Shown here in pieces: positions 51,668 to 60,186 of a DNA stretch of 64,000 nucleotides (positions are counted from its first letter, which is position 1; each line of letters opens with the position of its first letter). Under the pieces are notes generated by a model. The model was given only the letters and a program-made list of their open reading frames with translations, was not told the DNA's origin and made no database searches. The DNA lies in assembly GCF_000741525.1 (NCBI RefSeq), contig NZ_JGYP01000002.1:186001-250000 (forward strand), read 5' to 3'. The stretch comes from Bifidobacterium bohemicum DSM 22767. Lineage in GTDB: Bacteria; Actinomycetota; Actinomycetes; Actinomycetales; Bifidobacteriaceae. The translations under genes and the position numbers were made by a program.

Positions 51668-52408
51668 ATGACACGAGTCGACGACCCCATATCAACGGCC
51701 ATAGCCGCCGCCCCAGCACAAAACGACGACACTCTGTTGGGTGATTCGTGGTTGCTTGGATTCGACACGGAAACCACGGGTACCAAACGCGACGACGCCA
51801 TCGTGTCGGCATCGCTTGTATTGCGAAATCCGGACACCGGCTTCGAGGGTGACACGGTAGCCGAATGGCTCATCAATCCACACCACCGAATGAACCCGGC
51901 GGCCAGTAAAGTCAATGGTTTCACCGACACGTTCCTTGAGCAAAACGGAGAGGAACCCACCCAAGCCCTGGCGAACATCGCAACCGCGATCACTATGGCG
52001 CAGGACAAAGGCATCCCACTGCTCGCCTACAACGCACCATTCGACGTTCGCATGCTTTCCGGCGACCTGGGCCGTTGGAACCTCCAAGGCCTGCCGGAAA
52101 GGCTTCTTGTGGCGGACCCGCTGGTGATCGACCGCGAAATATCCCATCGAAACGGCAAACGGAACCTCGCCCACACCACGGAATACTACGGCGTTGACCC
52201 TCACGGCGACTTCCATGACGCAACGGCCGACACCATAGCCGCGGTGGATCTGATTCAACCGATGAGCCGGCTATACCCACAGGTCGGCGCCTTGCGGCTC
52301 GGCGAATTGATGGATTGGCAGAGGCAAGCGCATGAGCGATGGCTTGTCTCCTTCAACCAGTGGCTCGTTTCACGCGGACGAAGGTCGATCAACGACACCT
52401 GGCTGTAG
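51668..52408 (+). CDS. DnaQ-like 3'-5' exonuclease
   Basis: The product has about 246 residues. The three exonuclease motifs are LGFDTETTG (Exo I), LLAYNAPFDVRML (Exo II) and HDATADTIAAVD (Exo III). It is similar to stand-alone epsilon-type proofreading nucleases. It is divergent from the sigma gene. The ATG at 51668 has no clear Shine-Dalgarno site; starts further upstream in the same frame would overlap the sigma leader. Confidence 0.85.
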   Translation: MTRVDDPISTAIAAAPAQNDDTLLGDSWLLGFDTETTGTKRDDAIVSASLVLRNPDTGFEGDTVAEWLINPHHRMNPAASKVNGFTDTFLEQNGEEPTQALANIATAITMAQDKGIPLLAYNAPFDVRMLSGDLGRWNLQGLPERLLVADPLVIDREISHRNGKRNLAHTTEYYGVDPHGDFHDATADTIAAVDLIQPMSRLYPQVGALRLGELMDWQRQAHERWLVSFNQWLVSRGRRSINDTWL

Positions 52409-52566
52409 GATGGTCGGCGAGGGCGCTGATGTTCGACGGCTGGGTCTCCAATATGACATGTGACGCCACGCCGCATCCCGCGGACACAGGTTCGGGGCGG
52501 AATGAACAAGCCCGCCAAAGCCCATACCTCGCGGTAGCGTAGGGTTCCGGCAGGAAAGGTTGTGAC

Positions 52567-54225
52567 ATGGCTCTAACGTTGTCTCAGGCTGTTCAAACCC
52601 TTGAGGCGCACCATCAGTTGCGCGAAATCATACAAGGAGATCGATGGTCACGCGATCCCTCACATTTTGCATCCGCGAACGACCCATACAACTCAATAAC
52701 GTATGACGCCAGAAACATCGTTGCGGGCTCATTACTGTTCTGCAAGGGGCGATTCCGCGCCGAATACCTCAAAGACTGCGATGCCCGAGGCCTCAAAGCC
52801 TATGTGTCGGAAAGCGATTTCAGCGATGCGACCGCCGCCTGCGGCATCATCGTCAACGACGTGCGCAAATCTATGAGTCTGCTTTCCTCCCAATTCTACG
52901 GCGACCCACAAAAGGAGCTGACCCTCATCGGCATCACAGGCACCAAGGGCAAAACCACCACCGCCTATTTCACCCAAGCGGTATTGAACGCGGCCAGCGG
53001 CGGCAGGGCGGCGCTCTTCTCATCAGTGAGCAACTGTCTGGACGGACGGACGTACACCGACTCCGAACTCACCACGCCGGAGTCAATGGATGCCTTCCGC
53101 ATGATGCGATCGGCCGTGGACAACGGCATGCGATACCTGGTGATGGAAGTCTCGTCCCAAGCCTACAAGGTCGATCGGGTCTACGGCCTCACGTTCGACA
53201 TAGGCGCCTTCCTGAACATCTCGCCCGACCACATAAGCCCAATCGAGCACCCGACCTTCGAGGACTATTTCCATTGCAAGCGCCAGCTCACGGCCAACAG
53301 CCGGGCCTTGGTACTCGGCGCGGACTGCGCGCATGCGGATCTGATCGAACAGGATGCCAAAGCGGCCGGGATTCCGGTGACGACATTCGCACTGCATGAC
53401 ACACTGAAGGATCAAGGCACCCCCGCAGACACCATTGCATGGCCGGCCGATGCCGACCACACCGCCTTCCACATCGCGATGCCCCGCAAGGACAGGCAAG
53501 GGTCCTTATCCGAGCCCGGCAACCAATCCACCGAATCATGTGCATCGAAAGACGCCCGGACCAGCATGCCTGAAGCGAACACAGGAGACCCGGCGTCAGC
53601 GGACACCTATGCCCTTGCCATGGATGGTGATTTCAATTATGCAAACGCCGCCGCCGCCCTGACCATCGCAAGCTTGGCAGGGGTGGACATCCGGCACAAT
53701 CCAAAGGCCGCACACCGCTTGGATCAAGTTCGCATCGCCGGACGCATGGAGCGTTTCGAAGACACACACGGCTCCAATGTGGCACTGATCGATTTCGCAC
53801 ACAACTACGCCAGCGTCTCAGCCGTCATAGACTACGCTTTGGAGCGCTACGGCAAACAGCACCCTCGTCTGACGCTGGTGACGGGCACCGCAGGCGGGAA
53901 AGCCAATGACCGTCGCCGCGAGATCGTCGAAGCCGCACAGCATCGCGTTGACACCCTGATTCTCACCACGGACGATCCGGACCATGACGACCCGGCCGAG
54001 ATCTGCCGTGACATGGCCAGCCATGTCACCGACCCGAAGCTTGACATACGCACGATTCTCGACCGTGCCCAAGCCGTCGAGACGGCCGTGTCTGAAGCCC
54101 GAAGGCACGACGGATTCGATGTGGTGCTTATCATAGGCAAAGGCGAGGAGACCTGGCTCAAGATCAACGGACGTCACGACCCCTACGAAGGCGACACCCA
54201 TATCGTTCAACGGCTGTTCTCGTAA
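52567..54225 (+). CDS. murE: MurE-type UDP-MurNAc-tripeptide synthetase
   Basis: The product has 552 residues. ATP loop GITGTKGKTTTAYF, TTPES and MEVSSQAYKVDRVYG and the DFAHNYASV region match MurE. Near the C-terminus the specificity loop reads TDDPDHDDP, of the DDPN kind seen in lysine-adding enzymes and not the DNPR of the diaminopimelate type, which suits a Lys/Orn peptidoglycan. An insert of about 50 residues (about 300-350) precedes the glutamate-binding part. It opens a plus-strand pair with the ATP-grasp gene. It may be a second, non-essential MurE because the main murE usually lies in the dcw cluster (inference). Confidence 0.85.
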   Translation: MALTLSQAVQTLEAHHQLREIIQGDRWSRDPSHFASANDPYNSITYDARNIVAGSLLFCKGRFRAEYLKDCDARGLKAYVSESDFSDATAACGIIVNDVRKSMSLLSSQFYGDPQKELTLIGITGTKGKTTTAYFTQAVLNAASGGRAALFSSVSNCLDGRTYTDSELTTPESMDAFRMMRSAVDNGMRYLVMEVSSQAYKVDRVYGLTFDIGAFLNISPDHISPIEHPTFEDYFHCKRQLTANSRALVLGADCAHADLIEQDAKAAGIPVTTFALHDTLKDQGTPADTIAWPADADHTAFHIAMPRKDRQGSLSEPGNQSTESCASKDARTSMPEANTGDPASADTYALAMDGDFNYANAAAALTIASLAGVDIRHNPKAAHRLDQVRIAGRMERFEDTHGSNVALIDFAHNYASVSAVIDYALERYGKQHPRLTLVTGTAGGKANDRRREIVEAAQHRVDTLILTTDDPDHDDPAEICRDMASHVTDPKLDIRTILDRAQAVETAVSEARRHDGFDVVLIIGKGEETWLKINGRHDPYEGDTHIVQRLFS

Positions 54226-54548
54226 GCACGGATGTTCGATCCCATTAACAGCAGATGAGGCGGCCACGCCTGATTGCTTCCGGCCAACACATCTCTGAAG
54301 ACCGTGACAAGTCATCCTTACGGTTTCACGCATGACTCCGTCCAGGGCCATCAAGGGACCGCTCCGTGAGATTCCAAAGCTGACGCTATGTCCTCCACGA
54401 AGGGGACAATCACAGTATCGTTGCGGCCGCTCCCAGCAATCACGGCCGCACGGATGTCAAATGACCACAGGCGTACCGCAAATGCCTTCATCGGCGTAAA
54501 ACCCGGTGCCTTGTGCCAGGCGACCAACGACAGCGGAAGGATGAACAC
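54226..54548. other. 323-bp gap between the MurE-type and ATP-grasp genes
   Basis: I see no gene on either strand. The right end holds AAGGA, the ribosome-binding site of the ATP-grasp gene. Confidence 0.5.
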
Positions 54549-55805
54549 TTGGACGCACAAAGTCTGATCCATACCGAGGCGGATGTGGAACGTTACCTGC
54601 AACCCGTCATACTTGGCGCGGACACCCTTGGATATTCATATGTACGTTGCTTCCACGAAGCCTATGGCATCAACAGCATTGTTCTGGGCTCCGCAAATCA
54701 GCGTTTCGTTTCAAGCAGCCGATTCGCTGATTATCGTGTCGTACAGGGTGTCGATCAGGACGAGGTCTTCCTCGACTATCTTGAACGGCTCGGCAAAGAG
54801 TTTGAGGGTCGCAAAGTACCGATCCTGCTCGGTTCCGGAGATTGGTACGCGCGTAACTTCTCAAAAAACAAAGAGCGTCTCAGCCGTTACTTCATCGTAC
54901 CTTACATCGATTTCGACTTGCTTGACCGGATCACGCAAAAAGGCGTTTTCTACGACATCTGCGAAAAACTCGACATCCCCTACCCCGTCACACACAGCTT
55001 TGACTGCTCGAACCAAGACGCCGTCATCCCCGTCGACGAATTCACTTACCCGGTCATTGCGAAACCATCCAACTCCGCACGATATCACTATGCGGAGTTC
55101 CCCGGAAAAGAAAAGGTATACACCATAGAAACGCCGGAACGGCTGCAGGAGGTTTTCGAACAACTCAAATCATCTGCATACGACAAAGAATTGCTGGTGC
55201 AGGACTTCATTCCCGGCGACGATTCGCACCTCCGCTCCATCACCTGTTTCTCGGACGCCGAGGGCAACGTCAAGGTCTCATGCATGGGACAGGTACTGCT
55301 TCAGGACCACCTTCCGTCCGCAATCGGCAATCCGCTGTGCATCATTGACGACGTGCAACCGCAATTGCTGGAACAGGCGGCAAGATTCCTCAAGTATGTG
55401 CATTATGAAGGGTTTTCCAATTTCGACGTGAAATACGATGAGCGTGATGGCACATATCGATTCTTTGAGATCAATACCCGTCCCGGACGCAATACATATT
55501 ATATGAACCTTGCGGGATCGAACTTCGCCAAATTATTCGTCGACCATTATGTCCTTCACAAGGGACTCGTGTCCACCGTCGCAGACAAGCCGTTCCTGTT
55601 CCAAATGGTTCCGAAATCGGTCATCAAAGAATACGTCGCCGAACCCGCCCGCAGCCGGGCGCTCGACCGCATCCGTTCCGGCGTTTCCGGAAATCCCTTG
55701 TTCTACCGCAAAGACACCCTGCGGCACTGGTTCTGGTCGGCCGTCAACTATTTCCACCAGACATCCAAGTTCCATCGCATGCTGGGCAGACCGTCAAAGC
55801 ACTGA
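54549..55805 (+). CDS. ATP-grasp ligase resembling D-aspartate ligase
   Basis: The product has about 418 residues. The opening VILGADTLGYSYVRCFHEAYGI is very like the start of Aslfm-type D-aspartate ligases, which add D-Asp to the Lys side chain of peptidoglycan precursors. ATP-grasp features include YPVIAKPSNSARYH, ELLVQDFIPGDD and FFEINTRPGRNT. The probable start is TTG at 54549, seven bases behind AAGGA; GTG at 54513 has no such site. Gene context (MurE-type ligase before, AsnB-type after) supports a role in the interpeptide bridge, but the substrate is inferred. Confidence 0.75.
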   Translation: MDAQSLIHTEADVERYLQPVILGADTLGYSYVRCFHEAYGINSIVLGSANQRFVSSSRFADYRVVQGVDQDEVFLDYLERLGKEFEGRKVPILLGSGDWYARNFSKNKERLSRYFIVPYIDFDLLDRITQKGVFYDICEKLDIPYPVTHSFDCSNQDAVIPVDEFTYPVIAKPSNSARYHYAEFPGKEKVYTIETPERLQEVFEQLKSSAYDKELLVQDFIPGDDSHLRSITCFSDAEGNVKVSCMGQVLLQDHLPSAIGNPLCIIDDVQPQLLEQAARFLKYVHYEGFSNFDVKYDERDGTYRFFEINTRPGRNTYYMNLAGSNFAKLFVDHYVLHKGLVSTVADKPFLFQMVPKSVIKEYVAEPARSRALDRIRSGVSGNPLFYRKDTLRHWFWSAVNYFHQTSKFHRMLGRPSKH

Positions 55806-55837
55806 ACCCACGATTAAGACACGACACGGCACCGATC

Positions 55838-55861
55838 AAGGACACGAATCCGGGCGTCCTT
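55838..55861. terminator. Bidirectional terminator candidate
   Basis: CAAGGAC and GTCCTTG form a 7-bp stem between the convergent ATP-grasp and asnB genes. No long T-run follows. Confidence 0.5.
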
Positions 55862-55978
55862 GATTTCGGCAAGCCGTGACCGCCGCCGTTTCCAGACGGA
55901 TCATTCTCATCCGGAAATGACAGTGGTCACCGCAAACAGGACACTACATGTTCACTGTGTACAATACATGTCTTCCAA

Positions 55979-57940
55979 TCACACCAGCACGCCCTCATCC
56001 ATAAACGCCTGCACATCGGGCTGCAGACGCTCGTATTTGAGGCGGGTCTGATCGAAATCGATGAAGAACAGCTTGTACCAGACCAGGAACGTATAGATGT
56101 TCCAAATCTGGCGGCGTGCGTCCACTTTGCACTCGAAGTTGTCTTGCAGTAGTTTCAGTATCTTCTTCTGATCGAAGAATTGCGCAACCCAGTCCTCGGA
56201 ATACAGTTCCCGAACCTGTGCGCAATGGTTCTCTTCACGAAGCCAGGTCTTGATCGGCGTGGGGAAGCCGAGTTTAGGACGCTTCGACCACTCCTCCGGC
56301 AGATGCCGATTGGCGGCTTTACGGAAAATATCCTTGGAATCGTTGCTATTGAGCAGCTTCGCGGAGGGTATGGTCTGGGCAAGCTCGGCCACTTTGCGGT
56401 CAAGGAACGGCACGCGCAACTCAAGCGAATGGGCCATGGAGATCTTATCGGCCTTCTGCAGGATGTCACTAAGCATGAAGTGCTTCAAATCGATGTACTG
56501 AATCTGCTTGAGTTCTTCGACCCCCTCGACCTTGTCGAAATCGGACTGGTAGAGGCCGTTGACGGTAAGATTGTTGCGGTACCGGGGCTGCAGCACGGCA
56601 TTGGCCTCATCGGAGGAAAATACGGTCGGCCGCTCCATCGTGTAGATATACGCTTGACCGGCATAATACTCACGCGGATGCGCAGCCTGCGTATAGATCT
56701 GGGTGCGTCCGGGGAAATTCGGCATCGCCTTGACGGCGTTTGCCACAATGCGTCGCATTCCATTAGGCAGTTTATGAATATCGGCGGCGAAGTTCCAGAT
56801 GAACTTGTTACGGGTGTGCTCGCCATAATTCACGTACCCGGCGAACAGCTCGTCGGCGCCCTCTCCGGAAAGCACGACGGTCACCTTCTTGCGGGCGAGC
56901 CTGCACAGATACCAGAGAGGAATGATCGATGCGTTCGCATCTGGCTCGTCCATGTGATACTGCATCTCGGCGAAATCACGAAAAGCCTCGTCTCCGCTGA
57001 CGCTGTATTGGTTGAAGTGCAGCCCTTCGTGGTCCGCAAGCTCCTTGGCCTTGCCGACCTCGTCGAACGGACCCTCGTCGAAGTTGACGCTGAAAACCTC
57101 ATTGGGTCTGAGAATAGTGGTCACATAGCTCGAATCCACGCCCTCGGAAAGGAACGCGCCGACTTTAACATCCGCCACACGATGAGCCTCGACAGAATCG
57201 ATCACGGTCTTGTCGATGGCATCGATGGTCTGCTCGTCTCCACGCTCATAATCCACATGACGGTAGTCGACATCCCAATACTCGTGGGTGAGCATCTGAT
57301 CATCATGGAACTCGAACCAGTGCCCGGCCGGGAACCGGTAGACGTTTTTGAAGAAGGTCTCGTTCAGGTCGTTGTATTGGTTCATGAGGAACGGTTTGAG
57401 CGCCTTCTCGTTGAGTTCCTTCTTAAAGTGCGGATGGACGAGGAACGATTTGATCTCCGAACCCACGATGAAGGTGCCGTCCTCATGGTAATAATACAGC
57501 GGCTTGATGCCGAAGAAATCACGCGCACCATACATCGTCTTTTTGTTGTCGTCCCAAATCAGGAACGCGAACATGCCGCGCACGCGGTTGAGCAAGCCAT
57601 CCATGCCCCACTGCTCATAGCCGTGTAGCAGGACCTCGGTATCGGCCTTGGTGCGGAAGGTGTGGCCCGCCGCCAGTAGTTCCTCCCTCAGGGACTGGTA
57701 ATTGTAGATCTCACCGTTGAAGGTGATGAGCACCGATTCATCCTCATTGAAAATGGGCTGCTTGCCGCCGGCCAAGTCTATGATGCTCAGACGCCGGAAT
57801 CCCAACGCGGCTACATCGTTTGTGTAATATCCACTGCCTTCGACGCTTGGCCCACGATGCTGAATCATCTTCATCATCGACTGGATCGTATAGTCCTTGT
57901 CGAGTACGTCCCTATCGCAAAACGCGACGATGCCACACAT
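55979..57940 (-). CDS. asnB: Glutamine-hydrolysing asparagine synthetase (AsnB/AsnH type)
   Basis: The product has 653 residues. Cys2 of MCGIVAF is the glutaminase nucleophile; the amidotransferase half holds RRLSIIDL and NGEIYNY. The synthetase P-loop reads AFLSEGVDSSYV, where most relatives have SGG or SSG. The family includes enzymes that amidate free Asp and enzymes that amidate D-Asp or DAP in peptidoglycan. Beside a D-Asp-ligase-like gene the second role is attractive. GGAGGAG precedes the ATG. Confidence 0.93.
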   Translation of the reverse strand: MCGIVAFCDRDVLDKDYTIQSMMKMIQHRGPSVEGSGYYTNDVAALGFRRLSIIDLAGGKQPIFNEDESVLITFNGEIYNYQSLREELLAAGHTFRTKADTEVLLHGYEQWGMDGLLNRVRGMFAFLIWDDNKKTMYGARDFFGIKPLYYYHEDGTFIVGSEIKSFLVHPHFKKELNEKALKPFLMNQYNDLNETFFKNVYRFPAGHWFEFHDDQMLTHEYWDVDYRHVDYERGDEQTIDAIDKTVIDSVEAHRVADVKVGAFLSEGVDSSYVTTILRPNEVFSVNFDEGPFDEVGKAKELADHEGLHFNQYSVSGDEAFRDFAEMQYHMDEPDANASIIPLWYLCRLARKKVTVVLSGEGADELFAGYVNYGEHTRNKFIWNFAADIHKLPNGMRRIVANAVKAMPNFPGRTQIYTQAAHPREYYAGQAYIYTMERPTVFSSDEANAVLQPRYRNNLTVNGLYQSDFDKVEGVEELKQIQYIDLKHFMLSDILQKADKISMAHSLELRVPFLDRKVAELAQTIPSAKLLNSNDSKDIFRKAANRHLPEEWSKRPKLGFPTPIKTWLREENHCAQVRELYSEDWVAQFFDQKKILKLLQDNFECKVDARRQIWNIYTFLVWYKLFFIDFDQTRLKYERLQPDVQAFMDEGVLV

Positions 57941-58193
57941 GCGGTCTCCTCCAAAGCTGATTGTCCACGAACGACAGATCGCGGTACGACTGTCGAATTG
58001 ACTCTTATCAAGAATAGTAGACTCTCAGCCTTTTCATCGATGTTTCTGTGACCATTTGATGCAGATATCCGAACGTTGCCCCATAGATTCACAAGGTCGC
58101 CTTTCCGACATCGCCGACGCCGTTGCGAACGAATCGCAATAGCGTCGGCAATGCCTCCTATACTGGCAACCACGGCTAAGAAAGGCAAAACGT

Positions 58194-59588
58194 ATGCGTA
58201 TAAGCAGACCGATGAACATATTGCTCACCGTATTCCTGACACCAGCCATGTTTTTGGGGGTCACAGCGCTCACCATGACCGTAGACCTACCGATGGCCAA
58301 CGCATCGGTACAAGACGATTATCAGCGCAAACTCAACGATCAGGCGAATCTCAAGAGCCAACTGGCCGGTGTGGACAGCGCCCTGGCGGCCAAGATCATC
58401 GCTCTCAACGACCTGACCGACAATCAGATTCCCGCGGCGCGCGCAGCTGTGGATTCAGCCCAGCAGAACGCCGATCAGGCCCAGAGCCTGGCCAAGGCGA
58501 CATCCGATCGGCTTGAGGCCGCCAAAAAAGACAAGGCCGACCTTGAAGAGAAAATCAAACAGACCGGAATCGACTATGACGACGCCAAGGAAGGTGTGGC
58601 CGAACAGGCCAGATCAAGTTTCCACGGGTCCGATGCGGCAAACGTGATGGACGTGGTCACCGGTTCGACGACCACCAAGGACTTCGTGGACAAGATGCAG
58701 TCGCAGGCCGCTGTGGCACGCAGCGAAGCGAACGCAGCTTCCGATGCCGCCAACACTCTCGGCACTTCGAAGAACCGCAAGCAGCGGTTGGCCGCCATCG
58801 AGTCCCAGATCGAAACATTGAAGACCCAGGCTGACGAACAGGCCGCCAGCGCGCAGAAGGCCAGCGAAGACGCCCGGGCACGACAGGCGAGTCTGCAGAC
58901 GTTGCGTGATCAGGGCGCTACAGCGCGAGCGAGTCTTGAGGCTCAGAAAAGTTCGCTCACCTCCGAATCGGCTCGGCAGGCGCTTGATTTGGTAAGTTTG
59001 AAATCGCAGGTCGACGCGGCCAACCAGATGCCGTCCGCCCCCAGCTATAACCCCGGCAACGGCAGCGGCCAGCAAGGCAACGCAGGCAACATCAACAACA
59101 ATCCCGCGCCGCCCAGTTCAGGAAACAGCGGCGGTGGCGGCGGTGGCGGCGGTGGTAACGCCAGCGGCATGAACTACGAGGTTCCAGGCGGGTGCTGGGG
59201 CGTTAACGGTTATTGCTATGGACACCCCACCGGAGACTCCGGCAACGCGTACGCGTATGGTCAGTGCACCGAATGGGCCTATCGTAGGCGACACCAGCTT
59301 GGACTGCCTGCAGGCTCCTATATGGGAAATGGCGGCCAATGGGCCGCTACTGGTCGGCGTCTGGGGTATCTGGTCAACAACACTCCGCATGTGGGCGCGG
59401 TTCTGGTGGTCGCCCCCGGCCAACGCATCGAGAACTGGTACGCCGATCCGCAATACGGACATGTGGCGGTAGTCGAAGCAGTGTATGACAATAGCATCCT
59501 CATCTCCGAAGGCGGCACAGGGTTCCCTGGCTGGTGGCATCAGGGACCGATTTACAATCCATACGACTACCAGTACGTTCACTATTAA
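58194..59588 (+). CDS. Secreted CHAP-domain peptidoglycan hydrolase with coiled-coil
   Basis: The product has 464 residues. A signal peptide (NILLTVFLTPAMFLGVTAL, cleavage near NASV) precedes a long coiled-coil (about 40-280) like that of PcsB/CwlO-type division hydrolases, then a linker rich in Gly/Asn/Pro with GGGGGGGGG, and a C-terminal CHAP domain: catalytic Cys in AYGQCTEWAYRRR and His in YGHVAVVEAV. It acts outside the membrane on the cell wall, probably under FtsEX-like control. AAAGG lies eight bases before the ATG. Confidence 0.92.
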   Translation: MRISRPMNILLTVFLTPAMFLGVTALTMTVDLPMANASVQDDYQRKLNDQANLKSQLAGVDSALAAKIIALNDLTDNQIPAARAAVDSAQQNADQAQSLAKATSDRLEAAKKDKADLEEKIKQTGIDYDDAKEGVAEQARSSFHGSDAANVMDVVTGSTTTKDFVDKMQSQAAVARSEANAASDAANTLGTSKNRKQRLAAIESQIETLKTQADEQAASAQKASEDARARQASLQTLRDQGATARASLEAQKSSLTSESARQALDLVSLKSQVDAANQMPSAPSYNPGNGSGQQGNAGNINNNPAPPSSGNSGGGGGGGGGNASGMNYEVPGGCWGVNGYCYGHPTGDSGNAYAYGQCTEWAYRRRHQLGLPAGSYMGNGGQWAATGRRLGYLVNNTPHVGAVLVVAPGQRIENWYADPQYGHVAVVEAVYDNSILISEGGTGFPGWWHQGPIYNPYDYQYVHY

Positions 59589-59607
59589 AAAGGGCCGCCA
59601 ACGAGTA

Positions 59608-59657
59608 CACTGAAAACGCCTGCCGCACCGTACATGGTGCTGCAGGCGTTTTCAGTG
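59608..59657 (+). terminator. Long symmetric terminator hairpin
   Basis: CACTGAAAACGCCTGC pairs perfectly over 16 bp with GCAGGCGTTTTCAGTG, and GCACC/GGTGC pair inside it. The AAAA and TTTT lie within the stem, so it could stop transcription in both directions. It starts 20 bases after the CHAP gene. Confidence 0.8.
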
Positions 59658-59889
59658 CCGGACGGCTGGTCCACTCGCGGCTCTTTCAGACATGAAGCAG
59701 ACGAACCACATTCTCGGCAGCAATCCGCCCGTGGCGTCCGAGCCTCGGCATTGAATATCATTCAGAATCTGCCGAGGTAGGCGATCGTAAGACCGATAAC
59801 GAACCGGACGGAGCGGATGCCGACGCGTGACAAGGTCCGAGCACACTGAACACGATTGAGGGCTTGAAATCCACTGCTGTCCACGGACT

Positions 59890-60183
59890 TTGGCATCACG
59901 GACAGGCATGGAGTTCAGCGCCGGCTCCGGCTTTTCGAGCCGCGACTTCGCAGCGTATACCTCCCACAACGGCAGCGTCATCCACGCGGCCGAAGAACTG
60001 TTTATTCACAAGAACACGTTGCAGAATCACCTGAACCGGATTGGGGAGGACACAGGTTACAATCCACGTGAATTGAGCGACTATGCAGTTCTCAGCCTGG
60101 CCCTGATTCTCCATGATTATCTGGCATTCATCTCCAAACCGGCCACCGGTGCCGAACCGACGAAGGGCAACGCCGCCTACTGA
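59890..60183 (+). pseudogene. 3' remnant of a PucR/CdaR-family regulator
   Basis: The frame encodes the C-terminal helix-turn-helix typical of PucR-like regulators (YTSHNGSVIHAAEELFIHKN then TLQNHLNRIGEDTG). The N-terminal sensor domain is absent; upstream DNA is not in frame and shows no start with a ribosome-binding site. The remnant abuts the end of smc by three bases. Confidence 0.65.
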
Positions 60184-60186
60184 AGC

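Noticed and set aside
52567-54225. Folate/cyanophycin-type Mur ligase
   Set aside because: The MEVSSQAYKVDRVYG and TTPES segments are those of MurE, not of FolC or CphA.
56180-57628. 482-codon plus-strand frame opposite asnB
   Set aside because: Shadow of asnB; the real gene has full motifs.
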